NCBI GenBank assembly: GCA_965178525.1 | Contig: CBCXVS010000065.1 | Location: forward strand, 1-28,080 | DNA from: CBCXVS01 sp965178525 | GTDB lineage: Bacteria; Tectomicrobia; Entotheonellia; Entotheonellales; Entotheonellaceae | Length of the DNA: 28,080 nucleotides | Direction of reading: 5' to 3' | In this document: in pieces, positions 17,328 through 24,755 of the stretch | Position numbering within the stretch: the stretch's first letter is position 1 | How the letters are laid out: each line of letters begins with the position of its first letter | The notes under the pieces: generated by a model | Seen by the model: the letters and a program-made list of their open reading frames with translations, nothing else | What the model was told of the DNA's origin: nothing | The model's database searches: none | Program-made: the position numbers and the translations under genes

Positions 17328-17944
17328 TGGCCGTCCCATTTACTGAAATTGTCCAATATTTTCAGGCCAATGCGGCCGGAACGTTCGGGATGAAACTGGG
17401 TCGCAATGAGATTATCCCGGCCGGCAATCGACGAAAAAGTCACGTCCGCATAGTCCGTTTGCCCGATCATCTGCTCCTCGGCCGCCGCAACAGGACAGTA
17501 ACTGTGCACAAAATAGAGTTCACTGTCGTTTTCGATGCCCGCCAGCACCGGGTGCGCTCGGATGAAATGCACCGTGTTCCAGCCCATGTGCGGAATCTTG
17601 CACAGCGGCTCCGAGGGGCGAAAGCGCTGAATCTTGCCGGGTAAGATGCCCATGCAGTCGACGCCGCCATCCTCTTCGGAATAGTCAAACAGGATCTGCA
17701 TGCCGACGCAGATGCCCAAGAACGGCTTGCCCACGGCAATCGCCTCGGTCAGGGCATGGTGTAGGTTCAGGGTTCGGATATGGTCCATGGACGCCCCGGC
17801 GGCACCGACGCCGGGAAAGACGATTTGATCCGCCTGACGAATGGTCTGAGGATCACTCGTCACCTCGGCGGCAACGCCCAACGTCTCAAAGGCGAGTCGG
17901 ACGCTGGTTAAATTGCCTGCTTTATAGTCGACGATCGCAATCAT
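17321..17944 (-). CDS. hisH: Imidazole glycerol phosphate synthase glutaminase subunit
   Basis: Class I glutamine amidotransferase (207 residues) that supplies ammonia to HisF. The catalytic triad is visible: C79 in LGICVGMQ, H185 and E187 in ATQFHPERSG. The oxyanion strand motif VFPGVGAAG is also present. The start ATG 17944 has AGGGA upstream. It overlaps hisF by seven bases and the two form a minimal his pair; no other his gene is in the window. Upstream is a divergent methyltransferase fusion gene about 250 bases away. Confidence 0.95.
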   Translation of the reverse strand: MIAIVDYKAGNLTSVRLAFETLGVAAEVTSDPQTIRQADQIVFPGVGAAGASMDHIRTLNLHHALTEAIAVGKPFLGICVGMQILFDYSEEDGGVDCMGILPGKIQRFRPSEPLCKIPHMGWNTVHFIRAHPVLAGIENDSELYFVHSYCPVAAAEEQMIGQTDYADVTFSSIAGRDNLIATQFHPERSGRIGLKILDNFSKWDGQC

Positions 17945-18060
17945 GATGCCATTCCCTGTTTCAGATCAATGATATGGATCATACCATAGTAGATGCGGAG
18001 AATGGGGAGAGCATAGGCATTTCATCAGCACTTTGCAAGCTCGCGGGCGGGACCCCCAGG

Positions 18061-18075
18061 CCGATCATTGATCGG
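18061..18075. promoter_or_regulatory. 15-bp palindrome between hisH and the methyltransferase fusion gene
   Basis: CCGATCA, one central base, then its exact reverse complement. It lies 117 bp upstream of hisH and 116 bp upstream of the divergent gene at 18191, a natural place for a shared operator. No other evidence supports a binding role. Confidence 0.35.
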
Positions 18076-18190
18076 ACTCGATGTTCCTGGTACTGTGAGC
18101 CCTGGCGTTTGGGGACACGCGGCGTCCGTTGGCGCGGCGCGCAACGTGTACCCGGCATGACATTGGCAGCACGTAGCAGGAGACGAGCAT

Positions 18191-19582
18191 ATGGCGATAG
18201 CAGCAGACATTCCAACCGAGGCGCGTATCGCGCAAGTGTTACGGCATCTGGGCGTCGAACGGATACACGTGGCGGCCCGCCAGGCAGGTGACTGGCAGCA
18301 TTTTGTGGCGGCCCATCCGGAGCGCATCGCATCCCTGACGCTCGTCTGTCCGCAAGGCATGGACCCCAGTATCCTCAGTCCCCTGGCCTCCCGGCTCCTC
18401 ATCCTCAGCGGCGATCAGGGCCAAAATGCGGCCATCGCCCAACGCGTGGCGTTGGACCTGCCTGAGGCCACGTTGATGACGCTGCAGGGCTATGGCAGTC
18501 CAACGCCTTATACCGATATCGCTATCGCAGTGGATCGGACAGACGACATCGGCACGGCCATGCTGGACTTCATCGCGCGTATCGACCGCCGGCACGACAC
18601 GCCGGCGGTATCTTTGCCAGCGGGCGAAGGCGATGTGGCCGAGGTCTCGTATCGCGTCCGGGGAGCTGGCGCGCCATTGGTGTTGCTGCCCTTGAGTGTG
18701 GCGCCGTCGCAGTGGGAGCCTTTACTTCCCCAGCTGAGCGCGCATTACTGCACCATTGTCTTGGGCGGCGCGGCCCTGGGCATGGTCGGCAGTCTGGAAG
18801 CGCGCGGCCACACGGCAGGTTATTTGCGCGTGGTGTGGAATCTCTTGGAAGAAGCGCGGCTGCAGCCGGGCGACCATGTTTTGGAGGTCGGGTGTGGCAC
18901 GGGCGTGCTCGATCGCTGGCTGGCGCAGCGCACGGAAAAGGCCAACCGGATCACGGCGGTGGACATCAACCCGTTTTTGCTCCGCGAGGCAACCGCTTTG
19001 GCCCGGAAAGAGGGATTACAGGACGTCATCGAGTTCCGGGAAGGAAGCGCCGAAGCGCTCCCCTTGCCAGACAACAGCGTCGATGTCGCCATGTCAAGCA
19101 CCGTCATTCAACGCGCCAATGCCGACCGCAAGCTCGCCGAGATGGTCCGAGTCACCAAACCCGGCGGACGCGTGGCCGTCGTTGGACATGCCCACGACAT
19201 GGCGCGATGGGTGAACCTGCCGCTACGCGCCAACCTGAAAGCTAGGCTCGAAGCGCCGGGTTGGCATGGCGACAACGGTCACGCGCAGGGCTGTGAAGAT
19301 GCCAGCTTGTATCAACGCTTTCATCGCGCCGGCCTGACCCAAGTCAAAATGTTTCCACAGTTTGCAGCCTTTGACGGCCCGGACCGCTTGCAATTTCTAC
19401 AAGCGAGCATTGTCCCTACGCTCAGCCCTGAGGAAGTCCGGGAATGGCGGACTGCTGTGGCCCAGGCGGAAGCGGAAGCCACCTTCTTTATCGCCACGCC
19501 TTTTCACTGCGCCGTTGGAATCAAGGCCCAATGGCGGATGGCGGATGGCGGATGGCGGATGGCAAAAATAATGGGCCCATGA
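18191..19582 (+). CDS. Degenerate alpha/beta-hydrolase fused to SAM methyltransferase
   Basis: A 463-residue fusion. Residues 1 to about 135 look like the second half of an alpha/beta-hydrolase (LRHLGVERIHV, HPERIASLTLVCP), but the nucleophile elbow expected as GHSxG reads ARQAGDW, so it is probably not catalytic. Residues about 150-205 resemble the start of another hydrolase (SYRVRGAGAPLVLLPL). From about 205 there is a class I methyltransferase: SAM motif VLEVGCGTG (230-238), acidic strand AVDIN, then KPGGRVAVVGH. The last 20 or so residues are read from the ATGGCGG array, so the original C-terminus was probably near HCAVGIK. AGGAGA precedes the ATG. The methyl acceptor is unknown. A fusion of hydrolase remnants could also reflect an old rearrangement. 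Confidence 0.75.
   Translation: MAIAADIPTEARIAQVLRHLGVERIHVAARQAGDWQHFVAAHPERIASLTLVCPQGMDPSILSPLASRLLILSGDQGQNAAIAQRVALDLPEATLMTLQGYGSPTPYTDIAIAVDRTDDIGTAMLDFIARIDRRHDTPAVSLPAGEGDVAEVSYRVRGAGAPLVLLPLSVAPSQWEPLLPQLSAHYCTIVLGGAALGMVGSLEARGHTAGYLRVVWNLLEEARLQPGDHVLEVGCGTGVLDRWLAQRTEKANRITAVDINPFLLREATALARKEGLQDVIEFREGSAEALPLPDNSVDVAMSSTVIQRANADRKLAEMVRVTKPGGRVAVVGHAHDMARWVNLPLRANLKARLEAPGWHGDNGHAQGCEDASLYQRFHRAGLTQVKMFPQFAAFDGPDRLQFLQASIVPTLSPEEVREWRTAVAQAEAEATFFIATPFHCAVGIKAQWRMADGGWRMAKIMGP
19531..19563 (+). repeat. Heptanucleotide tandem repeat (ATGGCGG, about 4.7 units)
   Basis: Four exact copies of ATGGCGG plus ATGGC. It lies inside the 3' end of the methyltransferase fusion frame. Because seven is not divisible by three, the array is read as a repeating WRMADGG peptide. 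Confidence 0.95.
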
Positions 19583-19604
19583 GCACATCGGCTCATGGGC
19601 CCAT
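19571..19604. terminator. Perfect 14-bp hairpin between convergent genes
   Basis: ATGGGCCCATGAGC pairs exactly with its complement across a 6-base loop (ACATCG). The left arm contains the TGA stop of the methyltransferase fusion, and the convergent minus-strand gene ends four bases beyond. There is no T tract on either side, so intrinsic termination is uncertain. It may act as a stabilising 3' end or be a small mobile palindrome. Confidence 0.5.
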
Positions 19605-19607
19605 GGG

Positions 19608-20450
19608 CTATGCATAGTCTACGGATAGCATGATGGCCGCGGCGCGGACCATCTGCTGGCGGTGCGGGTCCCACTGCCACAGGGTGGGCAGGGCGTTGGG
19701 GCCATCCGAACTAGCGGCTTGCAAACGACACGCACGCCATGCAGGGCGTAGAGGTGTGGGCGTATGCCGCAAGGCAATGACGTAGAGCCCACGCTGCAAT
19801 TTGGGCTGCCGTGGTTCTCGGCCAAGCGTCAACCGGATGCTTGCCTGTTGTGTCCAGCTTGCTTCAGGCTCTGCTGCCGGGGTGGTCGGTCGGGCAGCGG
19901 CAACAGGTTGGGCAACCGCAAGCGTCAGCCTCAAGGCATCGGCAACCGGCACCCGGCATGTGCCCGAAGAACTGATGCAGGGAACCGGGTCATTCCGGAA
20001 CGCCCATGCATGGAACACGTTGGCATGGAAAGGTTCAAAGTTGACATCGATGGCTAACGACGCCACATCAGCCCACCTGCCGAGGTCGTCATGTGACACC
20101 ATGCCGTAGATCGCGAGCCGCACGCCATCGCGGGCAAACCGGGGGTCGCCTTCCAGCAGCGCTTCAGCCGCCATCAGTTTGAGGTTGCGGGACGCCTGCG
20201 AACGATCTGCCGGGACGTCCGCCAGGCCGTAGCAAGACAGCGGGGAGTCCGTCAGGGTTCGTGCCCCACTGCCCTGCACGTAACCCATAGCAAAAAGCTC
20301 GGCTGCCGGCGTGTCGGTTGGAGGCCACGGTCCAACCTGTTTTGGCCGCGCTTGCAGACCGGAGACCATACCGGCCAACAGGATGCCGGTGGATCCCGAA
20401 AATGTGAGAAAATCGCGCCGTCGTAGTGTTAAGCATGCCTTGTTCATCAT
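19608..20450 (-). CDS. Tat-exported protein of unknown function
   Basis: A 280-residue protein with a twin-arginine signal (LRRRDFLTFSG, then a hydrophobic ILLAGMVSGL), so it is probably exported folded, perhaps with a cofactor. The mature part begins near QARPKQVGPWPP and has no motif I recognise. It includes a Pro/Ala-rich linker around residues 180-190 and two C-terminal basic segments. Two adjacent ATG codons (20450 and 20447) are possible starts behind GGAGA. It faces the methyltransferase fusion gene, with the hairpin at 19571 between them. Confidence 0.75.
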   Translation of the reverse strand: MMNKACLTLRRRDFLTFSGSTGILLAGMVSGLQARPKQVGPWPPTDTPAAELFAMGYVQGSGARTLTDSPLSCYGLADVPADRSQASRNLKLMAAEALLEGDPRFARDGVRLAIYGMVSHDDLGRWADVASLAIDVNFEPFHANVFHAWAFRNDPVPCISSSGTCRVPVADALRLTLAVAQPVAAARPTTPAAEPEASWTQQASIRLTLGREPRQPKLQRGLYVIALRHTPTPLRPAWRACRLQAASSDGPNALPTLWQWDPHRQQMVRAAAIMLSVDYA

Positions 20451-20774
20451 GGGTTCTCCATCGTCCGTGCACAGAAATATGAGTGCTTGGCTCCAAACGG
20501 CTTACGGACTTCTGTCAGTATGTAGGAGGCACGAACGAGGGAAAACGACGGGCATGCCTTGACTTCTACATCTTACGAGGTAGGCTTACAGCACGGCTCG
20601 GCGCACGCAGGGGTTGGCGAATGGCTCTTGGCGGTCGTTGGCAGCGTTCCCAAGAAGCCGTCTCTCTACGCCCCTCGCTGGGCCTTTTTCCACGTTTGGT
20701 GTCGGGTCTCAGCCCGGTGGATCTCGCATCCTACCCTCCTTTTATAGTGCTGTGGCTTCTCAGGTATCTCGGGC
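20451..20774. other. Intergenic stretch, no gene recognised
   Basis: About 320 bases between two minus-strand genes. The open frames here are short, without ribosome binding sites and without recognisable content. It presumably holds the promoter of the Tat-exported gene and the 3' end of the next transcript. No convincing hairpin or promoter pair was found. Confidence 0.5.
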
Positions 20775-21323
20775 TTAACGTCTAACGCGCTGGGAGCGTG
20801 GCGCCACGATATTGTAGAGTGGCTTGAATTCTTTCGTCAGCACCAGCATCGGCGAGGCATCCAGCACCTTCAAATGGACCGCCTCTCCCGGCATCCGTTC
20901 GCATCCTTTTTCCGTCAAAAAGCTACGAATCAATCGGAGTTCTTCCGTGCCCAAATAGCCGAAGTACAACGTGCGATTCGGCCCGGAAACCGCTACGGGA
21001 GGCCCAAAAGGAGATCGGTCCGACATGGCGGCGAGGAATCCGGGTTCTTTGCATATCTCGTTTTCGTAATACACGAGACTGCGTGACGCGGTAAAGGAGC
21101 GCTTGGTCACCTGGAGAATGATCAATTCGCCGTCCACCTCTAGGGCGACTTGGACATGGTGGAGGGCAGGGTCGGTACGCAACACGTGGCCGATAACTTT
21201 CCCTTTCGCATCAATGGCGACGACCGACGGGACGGCCCGCGCCCGTTGTGCATGGGCGCGAGAACTTCCATACAACAGCAGCGCCATGACCAACAGCCCG
21301 GATGCGGCCGCCTTCATGAACAT
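20775..21323 (-). CDS. Small secreted protein of unknown function
   Basis: A 182-residue protein starting MFMKAAASGLLVMALLLYG with a clear Sec signal peptide cleaved near AHAQ. The mature part has two beta-rich segments (VVAIDAKGKVIGHVL; ALEVDGELIILQV) and two cysteines that could form a disulfide. A similar strand pattern occurs in small periplasmic proteins of unknown role. Three in-frame ATGs are close together (21329, 21323, 21317). I favour 21323 because GAGG lies six bases upstream. The gene stands alone behind an AT-rich leader. Confidence 0.75.
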   Translation of the reverse strand: MFMKAAASGLLVMALLLYGSSRAHAQRARAVPSVVAIDAKGKVIGHVLRTDPALHHVQVALEVDGELIILQVTKRSFTASRSLVYYENEICKEPGFLAAMSDRSPFGPPVAVSGPNRTLYFGYLGTEELRLIRSFLTEKGCERMPGEAVHLKVLDASPMLVLTKEFKPLYNIVAPRSQRVRR

Positions 21324-21637
21324 TGACATCCTCTCCCTCCTCGCTCCAAAATGGATAGTTTCTACTCGACTGAATCGACCGCAAAGCAGGAGAAATTCTC
21401 TTATCCTCTATATCAAACATTTTTAATGTATAACATGAATTATTTTTATTACTATCATATAAACGAGTGTGTTATGTGATACTTTCATATCTGTATCATT
21501 ACCACCAAATGATGTCAACAGCTATCTACGCCCTTTTTTTGCAAAGTAAAACGAGCAACATGACATGGGACCGTCAAGTGAGGCGTCTGAGGAGCGAGCC
21601 GGCGGCGCACATGACGCCGCCGGCATGGCCGAGAGAC
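21324..21637. other. AT-rich intergenic stretch
   Basis: The part from about 21400 to 21540 is markedly A+T rich compared with everything around it and probably carries the promoter of the small secreted protein. No single -35/-10 pair stands out. The right part carries the GC-rich hairpin at 21598-21624. Confidence 0.5.
21598..21624 (-). terminator. GC-rich hairpin after the racemase/LLM-remnant transcript
   Basis: A perfect 10-bp stem (GCCGGCGGCG and its complement) with a 7-base loop, 14 bases beyond the end of the LLM remnant on the minus strand. There is no T tract, so it is a probable rather than certain terminator. Confidence 0.45.
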
Positions 21638-21906
21638 TCAGCGGCCCCGGAATGCCGGCAACACCCGTTCCCCAAGCAAGCGCATGCCGTCTTCCGGGGT
21701 CAGGCCATGGGGCGTGCCAAACTCAAGACGCTGCCCGCCAGCCTCAAACCACGCGGCGGCTTGCGCCACGATGTCCTCAGGCGTACCCGCAAAGGCAAGG
21801 CGGCGCAAGAGATCATCCGAGATGTAGGAGGCGAGGCGCGCAAAATCGAACGGCTGGGAAGCGGCCTGGATTCGGTGCATGACCTCTCATATGCGGTCGC
21901 CGCCAT
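21638..21906 (-). pseudogene. C-terminal remnant of an LLM-class flavin oxidoreductase
   Basis: The last 80 or so residues of a luciferase-like (bacterial luciferase/F420) oxidoreductase are recognisable: FARLASYISDDLLRRLAFAG, TPEDIVAQAAAWFEAGGQ, then a terminal GERVLPAFRGR. The segment before it continues in another frame (AATAYER), with the frames meeting near 21880, and the N-terminal barrel is absent. The remnant begins exactly at the stop of the racemase-like gene. In isolation it cannot bind flavin. It implies that a complete LLM gene once stood next to the racemase-like gene, which is a common catabolic pairing. Confidence 0.6.
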
Positions 21907-22652
21907 CAAAACTCACGCAGCAGCCGGCCGCATCCGTATAGCGTTTCCGCAATACCATTCTCACGCAAGGCCATCCACCAGATGGCGGCATTGATCGCGA
22001 TCACGGGTTTGCCCAACCAGCGCTCGGCTTCATCAGCCAGGCTGACCATGCTCAGGTTGGTGCCCGCCTGCACCAGGGCATCGACGTCATCGGCGTTGAC
22101 GTCCAACAGCGCTTGGCGCAGCTCTGCTTCTTGCACATGCGCAATGGATACCGCCGTGGGGCAACGCAGGCCCGTAATCTTGACGACATCGAATCCCAGC
22201 TCGTTAAAGAACAACACCACATTCTTGTCGCCAACGGCCTGGTACGGCGTCACCACGCCAATGCGTTTGGCCCCAAATAAATGCAGGGCCCGCTCGCACG
22301 CTTCCGCCCCCGTGGCCACGCCGAGCCCGCCGGTCCATTCCTGAATGCGCCGGATAAATTGCCGATTCCCCTCCATGCCGCCCCAAAACGTCTCGGAACT
22401 CATGCCCATGACCATGTAATCCGGCTCCGCCGTCATGACGCGCGCCACCGCATGGCGCAGTTCCTCCCGCACCTGTTCCATCAGGGCCTCCATGGCCGCA
22501 TCATCCCCGAGGCTTTGGTCGCGGATGTGAATGCGCGAAAAATGCGACGTCACCCCGGGCACCGCCATCCGGTAAAAATCAGGCTCCACAATGGTGTTGG
22601 TACTCGGCGCCAGGACCCCAAACTTCGCGCGCCATCCTAATGCATCCGGCAT
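21906..22652 (-). CDS. Maleate isomerase/arylmalonate decarboxylase-family protein without the cysteine pair
   Basis: A 248-residue member of the Asp/Glu racemase superfamily. The family start is clear (KFGVLAPSTNTIVEPDFYRM), as is the central strand GAKRIGVVTPYQAVGDK. In maleate isomerases and relatives one or two cysteines sit after the strands read here as YMVMGMSSETFWGG and ALVQAGTNLSMV. Neither contains Cys; the first has Met-Ser-Ser and the second Gly-Thr. The remaining cysteines (ACER, LRCP, YGCG) are elsewhere. The enzyme therefore either uses other chemistry, perhaps decarboxylation or a hydrolase-like step, or is non-catalytic. ATG 22652 has a strong GGAGGAG upstream. The gene is followed by the LLM remnant and is divergent from the P450 operon. 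Confidence 0.82.
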   Translation of the reverse strand: MPDALGWRAKFGVLAPSTNTIVEPDFYRMAVPGVTSHFSRIHIRDQSLGDDAAMEALMEQVREELRHAVARVMTAEPDYMVMGMSSETFWGGMEGNRQFIRRIQEWTGGLGVATGAEACERALHLFGAKRIGVVTPYQAVGDKNVVLFFNELGFDVVKITGLRCPTAVSIAHVQEAELRQALLDVNADDVDALVQAGTNLSMVSLADEAERWLGKPVIAINAAIWWMALRENGIAETLYGCGRLLREF

Positions 22653-22737
22653 CGTGCTTCTCCTCCCCCTTCGCGGCTCCCTTGTGCATCATTTCCGGGC
22701 GCCGCTCGCCTCGGTATGACCACGCCTCGATCTCCGC

Positions 22738-22766
22738 ATCGTGTCTTTTTGGCCTAAAAATGTCAA
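22738..22766 (-). promoter_or_regulatory. Promoter candidate for the racemase-like gene
   Basis: Reading left, a perfect TTGACA (22766-22761) is followed after 17 bp by CACGAT, a weak -10. Together with the plus-strand promoter at 22851 it makes the 320-base gap 22653-22972 a divergent promoter region. Nothing else is seen in that gap. Confidence 0.4.
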
Positions 22767-22850
22767 CCTGGGAGACGAGAGCCATCCGGGCTGACCTCAG
22801 GTTTTTTGGCTGCACCACCCGTTGCCAGGCGGAATAAGGGGAGAAGAGGA

Positions 22851-22879
22851 TTGATCCGGTGTACACTGCCTGGTAGAAT
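22851..22879 (+). promoter_or_regulatory. Sigma70-type promoter for the P450 operon
   Basis: TTGATC (22851-22856) and TAGAAT (22874-22879) are separated by 17 bp, matching consensus at 4 and 5 of 6 positions. Transcription would start near 22886, about 87 bases before the first P450 start codon. Confidence 0.5.
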
Positions 22880-22972
22880 ACCACTCACTTGTAGACACTG
22901 GCACACCGTGATACACGTTGTGGGACTTGGGCATCTTCGTTTACAACCCTTATGATCCAGGCTGGAGGTGTT

Positions 22973-24196
22973 ATGGCGACGGCAATTAATGATGATCTCT
23001 TTACCCCGGATGTCATCGACGATCCCTATGGTTATTTTGGCCACCTGCGCGAGGCGGATCCCGTCCACTGGAACGAACTGTACGAATTGTGGCTCATTAC
23101 GCGCTATGACGATTTAGTCTGGCTCACCCGCCATCCCGAGCTGTTCTCGTCTGCCGTGTGGAAACGCGACCCGCGCGGCGCGTATCCGGCCATCGATGAA
23201 TCGGACCAGGGCCTGTATCAATACATCCGGGAGTTCTTTGCCGAGTGGTTCATTCAGCATGATCGCCCGGACCATACCGACATGCGCAAGGTGGTACACA
23301 GCTACTTTACCCCGAAACAGCAGGAGATGTGGCGGCCCATGGTCATCGACGCCGTGAATGTGCTCCTGGACGAAGCGGAGGAAAAGGGCTGGATGGATGT
23401 CATGCATGACTTTGCCACGCCCTTGCCGTTGTTGGTCATCGCCCAGATGATGGGCATGCCCAACCAGGACCGCAAGTTTATCCGGGCGTTGGCGGAAAAA
23501 CTCCTGTTCATCGGGCGGGGCGAAATGGACCGTATGAAGCCGCTCTCCGAAGGCATTCAGGAGTTGCAGGAGTATCTCGGCCCCATTGTGGCCGAGCGCA
23601 TCGACAACCCGGGCGATGATCTCTTGTCGGTGTTGGCGCGCGGGGAGAAAATGGGGGTGTTCAGCCGCGATAAAGTGGTGGCCAACGCGATTCTGCTGCT
23701 GCTGGCGGGACATGAAACGACGATCAATCTGATTTGCAACGGCACCCGGGCGTTCATGCAGCATCCGGAGCAATGGGACAAATTCAAGCAGAATCCGGCG
23801 CAGCTGATGAAATCGGCGACGGAAGAGTGTCTGCGCTACGACGCGCCCGTGAAGTCGATCTCACGCATCGCGGCCGAAGATGTCGAGATGCGTGATGGCA
23901 AGGTCATCAAGGAAGATGAGCGCATTCGCTGGTTCATCACGTCCGCCAATCGCGATCCGGAGCAGTTCCCGGAGCCAGATACGTTTGATATCGAACGCTA
24001 TCCGAACCTGCATGTGGCCTTTGGCTCGGGCATCCACCATTGCCTGGGCGCAACCCTGGCACGCTTGGAAGGGCAAGAGGCGTTCAAAGCCTTGGCGCAG
24101 CGATTTGATGCCTTGCATTTACAAACGGAGGAGATAGAATACCAGCCCAGTATTTCCTTCCGGTCGATCAAGAGCATGCCGGTGACGTGGAGCTAG
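22973..24196 (+). CDS. Cytochrome P450 (first of a tandem pair)
   Basis: Soluble bacterial cytochrome P450 of 407 residues that inserts oxygen into an organic substrate using electrons from a ferredoxin. The I-helix AGHETT, the K-helix ExxR (EECLR), and the heme loop FGSGIHHCLGATLAR with the proximal ligand C357 are all intact. ATG 22973 follows GGAGGTGTT and matches the start of the second P450; the in-frame ATG at 22952 is less likely. It is followed by a ferredoxin gene and then a P450 of identical length, about four-fifths identical by eye. Differences between the two cluster in the first 120 residues and in the substrate-contact parts. The substrate is unknown. Exact CYP family would need a search. 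Confidence 0.95.
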   Translation: MATAINDDLFTPDVIDDPYGYFGHLREADPVHWNELYELWLITRYDDLVWLTRHPELFSSAVWKRDPRGAYPAIDESDQGLYQYIREFFAEWFIQHDRPDHTDMRKVVHSYFTPKQQEMWRPMVIDAVNVLLDEAEEKGWMDVMHDFATPLPLLVIAQMMGMPNQDRKFIRALAEKLLFIGRGEMDRMKPLSEGIQELQEYLGPIVAERIDNPGDDLLSVLARGEKMGVFSRDKVVANAILLLLAGHETTINLICNGTRAFMQHPEQWDKFKQNPAQLMKSATEECLRYDAPVKSISRIAAEDVEMRDGKVIKEDERIRWFITSANRDPEQFPEPDTFDIERYPNLHVAFGSGIHHCLGATLARLEGQEAFKALAQRFDALHLQTEEIEYQPSISFRSIKSMPVTWS

Positions 24197-24206
24197 ATCC
24201 GCAAAG

Positions 24207-24256
24207 GCCTTGAAGGCGCACACCGCGGGGAGGGTGCCGCGCGTGTCCTTCAAGGC
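24207..24256 (+). promoter_or_regulatory. Intercistronic hairpin between P450 and ferredoxin genes
   Basis: A perfect 10-bp stem GCCTTGAAGG with its complement at 24247-24256, enclosing a GC-rich 30-base loop that can fold further. It starts 10 bases after the P450 stop. No T tract, so it is more likely an mRNA processing or stability element, or a partial attenuator, than a full terminator. Confidence 0.5.
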
Positions 24257-24303
24257 TCCGGTTGATCAAACATGGGCCGGTAGCATGGAAGTAGGAGACC
24301 ATC

Positions 24304-24522
24304 ATGGCTCTACGCGTAACGGTAGACCACAACGTCTGTGTCGGCCAAAGGTCGTGTGAAAACTGTGCGCCGAATACCTTTTTTATCAACGAGGCGGGAC
24401 AGTCGGAAGTCAAGGATCCGAACGGCGACCCAGAGGAAAAAGTCTTAGAAGCGGCGGAACAATGCCCCGTCAGCGCCATTCTCGTGGAGGATGCCGAAAC
24501 GGGAGAACGGTTGTTTCCGTAA
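24304..24522 (+). CDS. P450-type [3Fe-4S] ferredoxin
   Basis: A 72-residue ferredoxin of the small type that donates electrons to bacterial P450s. Cluster ligands are C12, C18 (CVGQRSC) and C54 before Pro (QCPVSAI). Gln15 occupies the variable position typical of [3Fe-4S] members. C21 is an additional cysteine near C18 where related proteins usually have a small residue. AGGAGA precedes the ATG at good spacing. Its position between two P450 genes makes both likely partners. No ferredoxin reductase gene is in the window, so reducing power must come from elsewhere. Confidence 0.92.
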   Translation: MALRVTVDHNVCVGQRSCENCAPNTFFINEAGQSEVKDPNGDPEEKVLEAAEQCPVSAILVEDAETGERLFP

Positions 24523-24542
24523 TGGTCTTGGAGCCGCGAGGA

Positions 24543-24571
24543 GACACGAAGATCATGTCGTGCTTCGTGTC
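24543..24571 (+). promoter_or_regulatory. Hairpin after the ferredoxin gene
   Basis: A perfect 9-bp stem, GACACGAAG with its complement, around an 11-base loop, 21 bases past the ferredoxin stop and about 185 bases before the second P450. Like the hairpin at 24207 it lacks a T tract and may set the relative amounts of the cistrons. Confidence 0.45.
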
Positions 24572-24755
24572 CTTCGTCAGGGGAGGATTGGTATGTAATC
24601 CTGTGTGCTTTGATGCCTGGCCAGGTCGGCGCCACCCGTTCATGCCGCATGTTCGCACATCCGCTTTCACCGCGTTGCCGCGTCCGTTTTCTCCTGGTCT
24701 TTGCATGCGAGAGTGCACAGCAAAACCCAACCTTTGCATAGGAACTGGAGGCGTT

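Noticed and set aside
16497..17393. 298-codon plus-strand frame opposite hisF
   Set aside because: Antisense to HisF with intact catalytic residues; no start signal.
16548..17944. hisH/hisF as a WbuY/WbuZ-type sugar-amidation pair
   Set aside because: HisF keeps D11 and D130, and its sequence matches true biosynthetic HisF of the deltaproteobacterial type.
20483..20785. 100-codon plus-strand frame between two minus-strand genes
   Set aside because: No ribosome binding site, low-complexity composition and no recognisable motif.
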